This document shows positions 1 to 13,030 of a stretch of 64,000 nucleotides of DNA, piece by piece. The notes under the pieces were generated by a model. The model searched no databases. It saw only the letters and a list, made by a program, of their open reading frames with translations, and was not told the origin of the DNA. Where the stretch lies: NCBI GenBank assembly GCA_027625915.1, contig JANTQA010000021.1:1860001-1924000 (forward strand), given 5' to 3'. The stretch is from Anaeramoeba flamelloides. Taxonomy: Eukaryota; Metamonada; Anaeramoebidae. How positions within the stretch are numbered: position 1 is the stretch's first letter; the number at the start of each line of letters is the position of its first letter. The position numbers were made by a program, and so were the translations under genes.

Positions 1-987
1 TGGTAACGCTTTTTTAAGAAAGCAAGTAACTTTTATTAATTTTGAGAACCATATTCATTCACAATAATGTAATAGCAAAAATCATTTCTTTTAATAAAAA
101 AAAATCATTTTTAATAATTACTAGAGTGGAATATATCCTAGTATAATATATTGAAAAAGCAAATAAAAAAAGGAAAATAAAAATAATTATAAAATCTGTA
201 AAGAAAAAATTAAAACTATATCATTTTTTTATTGATCTTTTCTGAAAAATTTGATAAAATTACTTATTCTTTACTAAATTTTATTTTTAATTCTTCAAGA
301 AAGTACTTATACATAAAAAATATTGAAGAAACAAATTTTAGTGAATGAAAATATTTATCAACTGAGTAAAATTTTATCTCTTTTTTTCTTTTTGTTCAGT
401 TGAAATATCCAATTTACCATCTAATAGTATGCCCAAATACAACTCAATTTTAGAGATAAACTCCTTGATTTTTTTAAAGTAAATTTTAAATAATGTATGA
501 TATTGTATAAAATAGTTAATAAATTTCTATATTTTTATAATATTCACTTTTTTTTTTTTTTTTTTTTTTGGAAAAGTAATTAATTTGAACTCTTCTATTT
601 ACTCTATTTTTTGATAGATAAATCTATTTGATATGAAACCATATTGTTTGAATTTATTTTAAAATAATAAAATATTAACAAAATAATATAAGTCAAATTT
701 CAAAATTAGGGGTAAACTTTTTTATTATTATTTTTTTCTTTTTTCGTTTGTCTTTCTAAAAATACAATGATCATACAATATTTTTATTTATTAATCTATA
801 TTGGCTATTGTCTCTAAAAAAAATAGTAAAATATCTTATTATTCAAAAAAAAAGAAAAACAATTTTTTTTCTGATGAAAAATCTGCCCCTATTTTTGAAA
901 TTAAGCTTAATGCATATTATTTATTGTTTTGTATTTTATTTTACTTATTATTATTTTTTTTTTTTCAGTTATTTGGAAAAGCTTTTT
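1..987. other. AT-rich stretch, no gene seen
   Basis: No open frame here looks coding: the short frames near 801–1014 are runs of Lys, Phe and Tyr from poly-A/T. No tRNA-like arm or clear inverted repeat was seen. It appears to be plain intergenic DNA. Confidence 0.6.
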
Positions 988-1174
988 ATAATCAGTTCCA
1001 TTTTTAAAATATAAACTTTCAAGGAAATTTAACAGATAAAAATCCTCAAATTAAAGTACATTGTTTTTTATACAAATTATTTTACTAGAATTTGAATTTT
1101 GTACTGTAATTTGAGAATTTATTGTGCCTTAAATATCTTTGAAAGTTTAGGTCTTATAAAGGGAACTGAATGTA
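988..1174. mobile_element. Palindromic MITE, family F1 (copy 1)
   Basis: An element of about 190 bp whose two halves are inverted copies of each other. It starts near ATCAGTTCC and ends GGAACTGAATGTA. It belongs to a family seen seven times in this window, with consensus end TACAGTCAGTTCCACTTTTA and internal repeats of TTAAGGCACAAA in each arm. This copy is one of the more diverged. It has no coding capacity. The TA at the ends and the CAGT start suggest a Tc1/mariner-type non-autonomous element; that assignment is inference. Confidence 0.7.
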
Positions 1175-2139
1175 TTTTGAAAAACAAATACAATAGGCCT
1201 ATATTGATTATTTAAACAATATAATTATAGAATAAAGTTTTGAAAAGATATATTAATAATGAATAACAACCTGGGAAAAATAAAGGCAATCTCATGTTTA
1301 ATCTTTCATAAAATAAAATTCAAAATTTTACACACAAATAAAATGTTACAAAGAATCACATTATTACAATTTCATTCAAATTGGATATAATTTTGATTTT
1401 TGAAAAATAATGAAAATCATTTTTTTATTTTTTTCTTTTCAAATCCTTTTTTGAATTACGTAACTTTTTTCTTTCTATTAAATTTTTTTTCAAGGATTGA
1501 TATTCGGTCAAAGTTGAATTGTTCAAAATAGAAGAACTTGAATAAAATTAGTTCATGGTATCTAAACTTTTGATCGATCAATAATACTAATAGAATTTTA
1601 ACACATTTAACAATATATTTTTTTGTTCTACTCTCTCCAAAATTTTTAACATACCGATAATTTATTTGTATTGATAATTATTTATTTTTTGTTTTGTGAG
1701 TTTTGTAATTTTTTTAAAACAACTGTGAACTTTTCAATTAGTTAATCGTTCTAATTTGGTATTTATTCAGGAATTTATTATATAAGTTTTTGTTTTTTTT
1801 TGAAAAATTAGATTTTGGTGTGTTAAAAACTTTGAATTAGAGTTTAATTTACAAATTATATAAAAATTGATATTATGTTGTTTATGATAAAAATAAATTA
1901 ACAACTAAATTTTACTTTTTGTAACAAAAATCAGTCTAATGTATCAATCATTGAAGATATTAAGTCTTTTTTGTGACTGTACAATCTATTAAGGAAATCA
2001 AAAAAATTAATTCAAATAATGAAATATAATAAAAAATTGTAGAATAATATCTTTGGTATTATTCAGAATAAAGGCACATTATTTATCTTGTAATTAGTCA
2101 ATGAAAAGGAAATTTCTAAACAAAAAATTAAGGAATTAA
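1175..2139. other. AT-rich stretch, nothing recognised
   Basis: Long A and T runs with no coding frame and no inverted repeat that could be paired by eye. Confidence 0.5.
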
Positions 2140-3440
2140 ATAATTTTGATAGGTAAATTCTCTTAATTTTTCCGATAAACATTAAAAATCAAGAAAAAAC
2201 TAAAGTCGTTTTTTTTTTTTAACTTTGAGAAATTAAAAGAAAATTTCTGAAATTAACTTTTAATTTTTAAAATAATTAAAAATCCAATGGATTTTTTCCT
2301 GAAAACAAATTATTAGAGTAAAATCAAAGATTTCACAAGATAATCTTAAATTCTGTAAAAGCCAAAAATAATTTTATTAGGTTTTCGATTTATTTGTATA
2401 ATCAAGATCTTTTATAAAAAAAAACAGAAAACATCAAGTAAACAACCGTTTGGTTTTCCAACATTTAAAAGAATTGAGTAAAATCAAAGATTTTTCTCGA
2501 TTCTTTTTATTTTAGGAAAACTGTTGTTAGTTTTTTTTTTAATTTGAGAAATAAAATGAAAATTTTTGAGATTTTCGATTAATTTCTTAAATTAAAAAAA
2601 AAAACCATTACGGTTTTTAGAATTCAAAATATTAGAGTAAAATCTATGTTTTTTCTTAATTATTTTGAATTTTGAAAGAAAGTAGGAGTTGAAAACACTC
2701 TACAAAACTCTACAGTATTTGACACATAATTCTGTTAGTTTTTTTTTTTTTTGATTTTTTGAAATTAACTAAAAATTTTGTGAAAATTAAAGTTTATACC
2801 AAAAAGGAAAAATAAAACAACTGTTAGCTAATCCAGAATTTAAAAGAATTGAGTAAAATCTATAATTTTTCTCTATTCTTTTCATTTTGGAAAATCACAG
2901 TTATTTTTTTTTTTTTAATTTGAGAAATAAAAAGAAAATTTTTGAAATTTTCTATTAATTTCTAAAAATAAAAAAAAACACCATTAGTTTTTCTTGAGTT
3001 TTCTATTTATTTCAAAACCCGATAGATTTTCATTAGGTTTTTTTGAGTTTTCTATTTATTTGTTAAGTGTTCTAGGTTTTTTTTACTTTTTGAAATAAAC
3101 AGAAAATTTATTAAAATTTTCGGTTTATTTCAAAAAGTAAAAAAATACCAAATGAAAATCTATCGATTTTCCAAATAAATCAGAAAACCTCAAAAAAACC
3201 TAAAACACTTAACAAATAAAATAGAAAACCTCAAGAAAACCTAGGCACTTGACGGCACTTGATAGCACTCTACAGACACTTTTCGTTAGTTTTTTTTTTT
3301 TTTTTAATTATTGAAATAAACCAAAAATCAGAAAAAAAATCTGTTTATTTCAAAAAAATAAAAAAATAGTAATTAACTTTACCAGAATTTAAAAAACTTT
3401 AGTAAAAAAAAAAGATTTTATTCTATTCTTACAAATTAAA
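2140..3440. repeat. Composite palindromic repeat block, family R1
   Basis: A 1.3 kb block built from recurring units. One unit is a hairpin around GAATTGAGTAAAATC and its inverted partner GATTTTTCTCTATTCTTTT, seen near 2320, 2475, 2633, 2848 and 3395. A second is a long palindrome from about 2985 to 3245 centred near 3113, with arms carrying TTAAGTGTTCTAGG and its complement. A third motif is GCACTTGACGGCACTTGA near 3245–3275. The same units recur near 12.4–12.9, 15.2–15.4, 27.7–28.0 and 32.6–32.8 kb. It is probably an old, fragmented foldback element family; no protein is encoded. Confidence 0.65.
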
Positions 3441-3720
3441 AAAAATCTCACGTCCCGAAGAGGAAATTAAGTTCTCCTTTCAAAATAATAAAAAAAAAAA
3501 AAATAGAACTTTATTTTTTGATAAAGTTTTAATTCTCGCAATCTAAAAAAAAGTTCCTACTTTTTTTAAAATAGCTAACAATTAAAAGATCAAATAGTAA
3601 AAAATAATAATAAATAAATAAATGAAATTAATTCATAAATATTAGAAAAAAAATAAAATAAATAAATAAAATAAAATATTGAAATTTAAAAATAAAATTA
3701 AAAAACAATTGTTAAATAAA

Positions 3721-3792
3721 TAATATAAGATAATTAACTTGATAAGTATAATAAATCATTGAATTAAATAAATTTAATAAATGAAATCAATA
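3721..3792 (-). other. Strongly conserved 3' flank of gene A1
   Basis: These 72 bases match 16661–16732, downstream of the paralogue A2, at 70 of 72 positions counted by eye. They lie 45 bases beyond the A1 stop codon, so they are probably 3' UTR or a 3'-end processing region. The match is closer than between most of the two coding regions. Confidence 0.7.
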
Positions 3793-3836
3793 CAAAAATT
3801 TAAAAACTAAAAAAGCAAAAATGTGAACTAATTATT

Positions 3837-6800
3837 TTAAAACTTATTCATCTCAAGATCATTATCCATTGTTCCGATCATTTCCGCACCCATTTGATCA
3901 TTATTATTAGTCAAATCTAATGGTCCTTGCATTGATAAATCGTTATTTGAATGATTTGGATTTCGAGTTCGTTTTTGTGACCTCACTCTTTTAGTTTGAT
4001 TCCTGTTTTTATTTGGAGAGCCAGAACGATTTGATTTCTTTTTAAAACCAGCGGATCCTCGTCTTCCTCTCTTTTTTTGGTTCCCGCCTTCCTTTCCTCC
4101 ACTCACCAAGCCAACAGATCCCCGTCTTTCTCTCTTTTGTAGGTATTCAACTTCCATTCCTTCGCTTATCAAACTAACGGATCCTTTTCTTCCTCTCTTT
4201 TGTTGGTTCCCGCCTCCCATTCCTCCACTCATTAAACCAACAGATCCTCGTCTTTCTCTCTTTTGTTGGTTCCCACCTTCCATTCCTCCACTCACCAAGC
4301 CAACGGATCCTCGTCTTTCTCTCTTTTGTTGGTTCCCACCTTCCATTCCTTCGCTAATCAAGCCAACGGATCCTCGTCTTCCTCTCTGTTGTGTGTTCTC
4401 ACCTTCCATTCCTTCACTCATCAAGCCAACGGATCTTTGGCTCCCTTTCCGCTGTGTGTTCTCATCTCCCATTTCCTCACCCACTAATTGTTCTTGTATT
4501 TGTGCAATCAAATTGTTTAACTCGTCCATTTCAAATATCCAATTAACGCCAATATCCATAGAATGATAATGTGTCTTGTAGTTTCCATCTTTATCCCTGC
4601 CTTGTGTAGTCCAACGCTCAGTAGTAATATATAAACTTTGCGCTTTATCCCAATGAGTTTTAATAACTGAATATTTCTGCACTTGTATTGGATAGTCTCG
4701 GATTTGATCTGATTTTCTAAATCCAGATATTACAATGCATGTAGGAGTTAGCCCATAAACTATTCGATTTCTTGTGGCTGGTAAAGCCCATCCCAAGAAA
4801 GCAGTAACAAAACATAAAAAAAAACTAGTAAACGTAAGAAGTAGGCCCCAAGTTTTGGCTTTTTATTTAATATAATACAATTTATTATTATTAATTATTA
4901 ATATTATTTTTTTAGATTATATAGAAATTTATTTTTTTTTTAAAAAAAAGCAAATTTAGAAATAGAAAATCAAAAATATCAAAAAATTAAGTATAAACCG
5001 TTTTTTTTTTTTTTGAAAAAAAAATAAAGCCATTTCAAAATTGGTTTCAAAATTCTATTTTATCAAACATAAAGCCATTTTTTAAAAAACTGATTATAAA
5101 AAGGTTTTACAAAATGTTGTTAACTAAATTATTTAAAATAGTAAACAATTCGATTTGAGTGGCAGTTTTTAATATTTTTGAGACTCGCTTTTTTTATTAT
5201 GAATTTATCAGTAAAATTATTGCTTTATGTTTAATTATTCTTTTTTTGAGATTGTAATTTTGTAAATTTTCTTCAAAAAAAAAAAAAAAAAAGAAAGAAA
5301 GAAAGTAAAAAGATGTTTATCCATTTATTGATTGATATTAGTATTTTTTTTATTTGTATTTTATACGATAAGTTTGTCTTATTTGATATAGGGAAATTTA
5401 AATAATTTATTGTGAATTATTGAATTTTGGAGATTTAATTTTTTAGTTGAGATTTAGGAATTTAATGGTATCAAAGTGTTGCTTGGGATAAATATTTATA
5501 ATTTGGATTCAAGAAGTGTTTTGGTAAAATGTTAGAATTAAAATTTAGGAAAATTGGAAAGCAAAAAACAGATTTTTTAATTTGTTTTTTTTAATTTAAA
5601 AATAATCCTTAAAAATTACAATTCAAAAGTAAGATAAAATAATTTTTCTCAATCAAAAATTGGAAATTGGACATTATTTTTTATCATATAGTGTTTTATT
5701 TCAATTTTCTTTTGAAATTAATTTGAAAAAATTTAAATAGAAACGAGTTTAATTCAGATTTGTAAAATTATTTGACGTTTTTAGATTATAAAAAAAAATT
5801 TTTTTTTTATTTTAATATTTCTTGGTTCTACGTCTATTTCTTGTTCTAATTTTATTTTAGCTGATATTTTTGTTTCGTTTTCTGTTTGTCTGTTTTACAT
5901 GCGAAAAAATTGATTTCATAATATTTAGAGTTTTTGTGAAAATTACAAATTTAGTAAAAAAACTCAAAATATTAAGAAATCAATTTTTGCAATATGTTCT
6001 GTTTATTTTTCTTTTATTATTTATTGAATTTTAATTAAATATTAGTTCATTTAACTTGATAAAACTAAATAAATAATAAACTTATTGAAATTTTTGTTTG
6101 AATTTGTTCAAAATTATCATAAATTGAAGTATAAAAAATCAATCATTTTTAAGAAAGATTAATTTTTTTATGTTTTTGCATAAATGACTTTTAATTAACA
6201 AATTAATATTAAATAAATCAATTTTTTAATTTAAAAATTATTAAAATCAATTAAAAAATGGATTTAATAAATTGATTTTAGAGAGTGAATTAATTTTTTT
6301 ATATTTTTTCATCAACTTGTTTATTGTATATTTTTTGGAAAGTTTACAATGTTCTGAAATATTTTGAGAATGTTTTTTTTTTTTTTTTTTTTGCATTCCT
6401 AATAAATTAGATTATTCATCGTAATCATTTCTTGAATTACTAACATATCTATCTATCTATATTTTTATAAATATTAGATTTTTTTTTTACAAAAATCTTT
6501 TTTTATCTTATCATGAATATTTTTTTGAGTTTATTATTATATTTTAAAAATTTATTTCTAAACACTCAATTTTTACAAAATCAATTGTCTAGAGATCCTT
6601 TCAAAATATTGTATTTTTATATGTATCTTTAATCCCTTAAGATTATTAAAAACATTTAAAGATTATAAAAAAAAAAAATTTGTAAAAAAATAATTTTAAA
6701 TTGTTCACAAAAGTTTTAATTGTAGAGTTATTTGTCTTTAATTAATATTGATTTTTTTTTTTTGAAATATAAATGAGATATTTTAAATTTCTATTTTGCA

Positions 6801-9800
6801 AATCAGTAATAGGTTCATTGAAATAATGTTTCATTAAAGTAAGGAAAATTGATTTTTTTGATCATTTCATTTGCAAAATTATAAAAAAAAAAAAAAATAC
6901 TCTAAACTAATTATCAAACCAAAACTACTTAAAATGCAAATTCCAAAGAAAAAAAGCTTGTCTATTGTTCTTTTTAATGAAAGCAATTGAATTATTGAAT
7001 AAATGAGCAAAGTAATTTTAACATCATTTTATTTTTGAGGTTTTTTCCTTTGATATTTGTAGTCAATATATCAACATTTTGGTTGCTTCTTTTAAAATTT
7101 ATAAAAGGATCTATAATAAATTCCTTTTTTGTTAAAATAATAAAGAAATCAAAAAGAATTTTTTTTTTCGTTTTAAACATTTCAAAAAATGAACAATACT
7201 TCATAATTTTTGATTTAAAATATAATTTTTTATAATTTTGACTGATTTCATTTTTTTTTTACCTTTTGATATTTTATATTTGAAAATATATAGATAAATT
7301 GGTAATTACAAGATAAATAAATAATATATTTTTCCCCATTTTAAGATCTCCTAATCAAAAAGCTAATTTCACATCAAAAAAAAAATCCTTAAAATACCAA
7401 ATTCAATTAAAATTTGAACAGCGGTACATTTTCAAAATTGGTGATTTAATATTAAAACTATGTAAAATTTTTTTTATTTTTTTTTTTGTAAATTTTATTT
7501 TAATGCTGATCACCAATCTAGCACTGTGATTTTATTTTATTTTATTTTATTTTTTTTAAGAATTATCCGAATTTAACAATTTTGTGTGTATTATATTTAT
7601 GTTTGATTTCAAATTTATTGGTCTTTCCAGAATGGAAGTCCAATAAAATTCAGGCAAAATCGAAAATTTATGTATTTTTTTCTTTTATTTTTTCCATTTT
7701 AACAAACCATTTTCTCCTTTCCAAACTCCTAAAATAACCAATCCTAGGTTCGAAAAGCAATTCTTATGGTAACTTTTCTCCACTTAAATTTTAATGGATT
7801 GTTGATTTTTCCGGGGTGGTGCTATAAATAAACTTTAATATAATTTTGATAGACCCTATTCTAAGTGTTAAAATAAACATACTTATAGTACCTTGACTTG
7901 TTTGAGAATTAAAATTGTTTTCGTATCAAAAGAGTGATCCAATACAAATTATATATTTGCAATATTTTGAATTTCCTTCGACAGATAATCGATTAAAAGG
8001 TAATTATTTGAATTTCAAGATTCATCGAAACTTAAAATCCGATAGTTCTGAAATGAAGTCAAAAACAATTAAAAAAAATATTTGAAAATGTTATCTTTTC
8101 CGTTCGTTTTTCAATAAACAAACAGTCGACAAATTTTAATTTCTTGTTGTTTGTATTTTTTTTTTTTAAAAAAAGTTAATATCTTTCTATTTCTTTCGGG
8201 GAGAAAAATAAAAATTTCACTTACATCTTAAACAAGTTGTTTGAATGATAGTGATAATTATTGTGTTCCACCTTAAGGGCTTTTTTTTTTTGTTTGAAGC
8301 TGTTGGGTATTTTTGATGCCTTAAGGGACTAGTAACTCTTATTTATTTTTTTCCCCAATGGTAATAGAGCAATTATTCACATAAGGGTACAATTAAAACT
8401 TGATATACAACCTCAATTACAACTTTAGAGAAATGAATAATCATTTTTAAAACAAGTTCATTTTTCCAATTAAACTTTTCAGTCAAAAGATCTAGATCCT
8501 TTTTTGTTGTATTTTTCGATCCAATTAGAAAAAAAAAATTTAATTTTGAAGAAATATCCCTTTTAGTAATTCCCGAGAGTCTTTATGAACACGCAACCTT
8601 GTAATATTAATCTTATTTTAAAAAATACAATAAAAATGAATCAAATATTGAATTCTTGAAGATCTAAAAAAATTGATCATTTATTTTATTCACAAATATT
8701 TATTAAATTTCTTGAAATTTAAAATACTAGTCAATATACTGTTTCAAATATTGAGAGTATAAAAAAGGAACTATTTGTATTAAAATCAGTTATTTGATAA
8801 TATCTAAAAGACTATTTTTTTAATTATATTTATGAATTTGAATTTGTTTTATTTGTTGGAAAATCTTAAAAAAATTGAAAAATAATTGTAAAGTCTATTT
8901 GATACATTTAGTCTTTGGGTTGTTAATGACTTACTGGAAAAATTAAGATTGAGTTATTAATTTTTGATAATAAATAATCAAATTAAAAAGTATTTCTTTA
9001 AGGATTATAAGTTGAATTTTCCAGGTTTTAAAAAAAGTATTTTGGGAGAATTTTAAATTTAATGATTTGATTTTTTTTTTCTTGTGTTTTTTTTTCAATA
9101 AAAAGAAAAAATTGATTTGAACAGTTCTTTGAAATAAATAAAAAATATATTTTTTTCAAGTTTAAAATAATTATTGTATTTTTTTCGAAATTAAGTAGAT
9201 TTTTTTAACTGGGTTATTACAGAACTTAGTGGTTTATTTTTTAAAGTGTATTTTGGTCCACTTCCTTTACGGATAATAAGATTTCAATCTTCTTTCAAAG
9301 AAAAAATAAATTTTTTTTTGAATAATTCAGAAATATGTCGAATTTGGAACTTTTCGAAAATGAGAAAAATGGATCAGACGTTTAAAAACAATAATTCATT
9401 TCTGAAAATAGTCTTGAAAGTAAGTTTGGTTTGGTAGTAATCAGATTTTCCCTTGTTTTACAATTTCAAGATGCGGTAAAATTTTTTTGAATTTGGTATT
9501 GGATTTACTTTGTGAAAAGATTTTTTCTAGTTTACGAGCGCCTTAATGTTTTGGCTTTCCCAAAAAAAATTGGTTTCTTTAAAAAGGGAAACAAAAAGGA
9601 GAAAAATACCAAGTCACAAACTTACAACTTGGAAAAAAAAATTGGTTAATCAAACATTGGTTGGAAATTATTTTTAAAATTGAAAAAACGAAAGTGGGTC
9701 ATAAAATGAAAAGAAATCAATTTTTAGAAATTTTAATATTTAGAACACAAAACAAATAATTTTTAAGAATAATGGCCTTAAAAAAAAAAGCAAATATTAG

Positions 9801-10191
9801 AATTTCAAAAAAAGAAAGTGAGGGAATTACGCTTCATATAAGCAATAAGAATCAAAATTCCTGTTGTGAGCTGTCCAAAAAACCACACCATAAAAAAGCC
9901 TCTTACTGCAGAAATACTCGTGATTCCTGAAAACCAGATATAATTGTCATAGCGTCTTCTCGCCATCCGTGAGTTGGAAGGTTGAAGTTTCATTCTTTCC
10001 TTTGGATCTTTAATTGTTTCATAAGCCTTTTTTCTTCGCTTGATTCTGAGATAAGCCCTCAGAACAAACATTCCACTTAAAACAAATAAGAAAGCATCTA
10101 AACATGATACGATTAACATAAACCTACTCCAATCACTACTGTACTGCTCAGTATCACTATCAGTTTCTGTTCTAGCTTCTGTGGAAGACAT
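3837..10191 (-). CDS. A1: three-pass membrane protein with PH-like domain and RRGSVGL repeats
   Basis: Two exons: 10191–9831 (ATG at 10191) and 4858–3837, joined across a 4,972 bp phase-1 intron with donor GTAATT and acceptor AAAAAG, giving about 460 residues. Neither exon starts and stops properly alone. The paralogue A2 has the same split at the same phase, which supports the join. In order: an acidic Ser/Thr-rich N-terminus, a membrane helix at about 24–46, a basic linker with TIKDPKERMKLQ (identical in A2), the motif WFSGITSISAVR, helices at about 98–117 and 124–145, then from about 149 a domain beginning RIVYGLTPT and ending in a helix EMDELNNLI. The strand pattern of that domain resembles membrane-anchored bacterial PH-like (bPH) domains. 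After it come about seven 21-residue repeats with RRGSVGL, a basic tail, and a C-terminal motif LSMQGPLDLT shared with A2. The function is unknown. A lipid- or membrane-associated scaffold is inference. Confidence 0.8.
4050..4470 (-). repeat. 63 bp coding minisatellite in A1
   Basis: About seven in-frame copies of a 63 bp unit encode 21-residue repeats of the form RRGSVGL followed by a Gly/Met/Glu stretch and GGNQQKRER. Units differ at a few residues each (MSEGMEG, VSGGMEG, ISEGMEV), so the array is not perfectly homogenised. It is absent from A2, where the same position holds Asn-rich sequence. Each RRGS matches the basophilic kinase consensus R-R-x-S. Confidence 0.9.
4859..9830 (-). other. 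4.97 kb intron of A1
   Basis: It runs between the GTAATT donor at 9830 and the AAAAAG acceptor ending at 4859. The 3' part, from the acceptor up to about 6250, is clearly related to the 3' part of the A2 intron (17641–19116), although it is non-coding. The rest (6.3–9.8 kb) has no counterpart in A2 that I can align. It contains a repeat shared with 61.2–61.7 kb. No gene was found within it on either strand. Confidence 0.75.
8940..9440. repeat. Dispersed repeat, partner at 61210–61660
   Basis: About 500 bp alignable by eye with 61210–61660 in the same orientation. Shared landmarks include CTGGGTTATT, TCCACTTCCT versus TTCACTTCCT, and ATAATTCAGAAATATGT. It shows no coding signal and no clear ends. 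It is probably a fragment of an old element lying in the A1 intron. Confidence 0.55.
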
Positions 10192-10248
10192 TGTTTTTAA
10201 AAAATTTGTTAAAAAAATAGAAAAAATAAAATGTTATTACGTTTTTAC

Positions 10249-10264
10249 GAATTTTACAGTTTTG
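10249..10264 (-). promoter_or_regulatory. Conserved upstream motif of A1
   Basis: GAATTTTACAGTTTTG (plus-strand reading) sits 58 bases upstream of the A1 ATG and is identical at 22718–22733, 75 bases upstream of the A2 ATG. The surrounding bases have drifted more. It could be a promoter element, a transcription start region or 5' UTR. The sequence alone cannot separate these. Confidence 0.45.
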
Positions 10265-12379
10265 GTTTGTGAGAAATAAGTGTAAGATTAGAACTATAAT
10301 TGACAATTTATTTTATTTTCTAAAAACTGTTTTCAAGTTTGTATATGTTTGAATTTTGATAGAATTTCATTTTGTTAAAATTCTATTTTGATTAAATGAA
10401 AATTTTTTTGAAGACTAAAAAATTTCAAAGTTGAAAAATATTTCACAAACTGTTAGGTTTATTCTTTTTAGTGTTATTCAATCAAAAGGTCAATAGAGGG
10501 CCTTTTTTTTGTAAACAACCTTATTTATTTAAATAACAGAATGTTGAGAAAAGTTATCATGATTAAAGTCCAAAATACAGGAATTTCTTTGTGAAAATTT
10601 TTGGATTTTTCCGAACTATTTTTACTTTTAAATTCCGAATTTACACCACCAATTTTCTCAAATTAAAATTTAAATGTTATTGGTAGAGAATTAAACATTT
10701 TTAATCATCATACAGCTCATACCAAAAATATTAATTTCCTCAAAAATAAGAAGTATCGAACTTAACTCAAGATAGCAAAATATTCGATTTTAGATAAACC
10801 TGATTGTAAGAAAATTTTCGAAAAGTTTTTTATTTCAATCAATGGGTTTTCCATGAAAATGACCTAAAAGACATATTTTTCGGATATATTACCTTTTGTT
10901 TCTTTAACATTTTATCAAATCCTCAATGTTGAAAAGTAAAGGAGTGAAAAAAATACCTGAAAAAAGAAAACCGTCAAGTATATTATTTTTAATATTAGTG
11001 AAATTGTTGTGTAATTTTCCCATAATTTCTGTTTAACAACTATTTATTAAGAAATAACTGAAAGAAAAATTTTCATTCAGGTTTCAAAAAAATGATTTTA
11101 TATATCCTTCAAAGATTTCAAATTTTAATTCAATCAACAAGATTAAATTAATAATTCCCTTTTAGCATTATTGAGTACTTTGTAGACTCTATTTAATTCA
11201 TAGTAAATGATTTTTTAGAAGGCAGAATTAAAATTTAGATCTGCTTATTTTACAATTAATAGTATTTTCCAAATAATGTGTGTTGAAAAGTTTTTATTAA
11301 CAATTTGTTGATAAAATAATCTCTACAAAAAAATTTAATACATTTTTCAAAAAAAATAAAATATATTTTTTTTGTTCACTAAAACCTATACATTAACCAA
11401 CCAAAGAAACTGTCTATAAATGATAATTAAATATCGTACTGGTTTCTTAAAATTCTATTATTCAAAAAGAAATTCTAAAAATAAAGGATCAAATTGGAAA
11501 ATTTTTCTCAAAAAATTGTGAAATTTTTGAATACTTTTCAGATCAAAAAAACAAAAAAATGTCTAAAAACTTATAAAATTTTCAAAAAGTTTCAATTTTA
11601 ATTTAAAAATTATAGAAAATATCAACGAGTTGAACTCCGTATTTGATTTGTATTTCTGTGCACCTTTGTTCAGTGAATTGGATGTGATATTTAACCAGAA
11701 ATCAATAAAAAAAACAGATATTTTATTTTGAAACGACTTATAACAAAAAAAAAATTGAAAAATTTCAAGTTAGACAAAACTTTTACTTCAATTAACATTT
11801 CTTCCAATGTTAATAGAGTTTGTTCATGATATAACAAATATTTCAAAACCTCAAAATCTTACTGAAATTGTAAACCCCATTTCAAAATCATTGGTCAGTT
11901 TAAATTAAATTTTGAAAATAATTTTTTTCATAAATTGAAGTTATCTATTATAATAAAAAAATAACCATTTTAATATCCAGTTCAATAAACTAGAAATATT
12001 TTTATTTTATCTAAAAATAAAATAAAAAAAGAGTAAATACAAAATAAAAAAAAATTGGGTTATTTATTATCAAATTTAGTTGATTTATTATTAGTAATAA
12101 TTATACCAATTTTAATAAGTCTCTCGTCTCAAAAAAAATGTATGTTTTATTGTAAAAAATTTTAAATGCATGTATCAATGACTTTTTGTTATTTTCTAAC
12201 TTTGCAGATTTTTTTGAACACTTAATAACTAATAGCCTTATAAACACTCTGATCATCTAAAAAAAACTTAATCCAGGGAAAAAAATAACTAATAATTAAT
12301 ATTTGGTATCCTAGTTTTTCCGTGACTTAAATAAATCAAATAAAATCAGACAGATTGTACTCTTTTCCTTTAAATTCTA
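10265..12379. other. Intergenic, no gene seen
   Basis: AT-rich with long A/T runs. No coding frame, tRNA arm or paired inverted repeat was recognised. The first 150 bases still resemble the region upstream of A2 and probably belong to the duplicated unit. Confidence 0.5.
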
Positions 12380-12900
12380 GAAAACTTAACGAAATTGCCC
12401 CCCCCAAGAATACTGTAAAGTACCGTAGAATACCTAATTTTTCTTGAAGTTTTCTGTTTTATATGTTAAGTGTACTAGGTTTTTTTGAGGTTTTCGATTT
12501 TATTTATGAAGTGTTCTAGGTTTTTTTTACTTTAGAAATGAACCGACAATTTATTAAAATTTTCTGTTTATTTCTAAAGTATAATAAAACTTAACGAAAA
12601 TCTATTGATTTGCCAAATAAATAGAAAAACTCAAAAAAACCTAACGAAAAGCTGTTGATTTTACAATTAAACAGAAAACCCAATAAAACCTATCAAAATA
12701 GCCCTTATATTACTGTAGAGCACCTAGCTTTTTTTTTTTTTTTTTTTTTTTTTGTTTTATTTGTTAAGTGTTCTACGTTTTTTTGAGGTTTTCTATTTCA
12801 AAAAGTAAAAAAAACCAAAAGAAAATCAATCTATTTTACAAATAAACAGAAAACTCAAGTAAACCTAAGGGTGTTTTCTAGAATTCAAGAGAATGGAGAA
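12380..12900. repeat. R1 palindromic repeat block
   Basis: It carries the same palindrome as 2985–3245, centred near 12555, with TTCTAGGTTTTTTT and GAAAATCTATTGATTT in the arms. A second partial copy lies after a poly-T run at 12730, and the hairpin unit (GGAGAAAAATTAAAGATTTC) is near 12893. It is non-coding. Confidence 0.6.
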
Positions 12901-13030
12901 AAATTAAAGATTTCACTAAATTCTTTTGTATTCTCAAAAAGATAACGGAGGATTTTTTTAATTTTTGAGATAAACAGAAAATTAAATAAATTTTGGGTTT
13001 CTATCAATAATTAAAAAATAAATTAAAAAT

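Noticed and set aside
801-1014. Two overlapping plus-strand frames of 68 codons
   Set aside because: Composed of Lys, Phe and Tyr from A/T runs; they overlap a MITE and have no family features.
9246-9437. Plus-strand frame of 63 codons
   Set aside because: It lies in a dispersed repeat whose partner at 61.4 kb does not keep the frame open.
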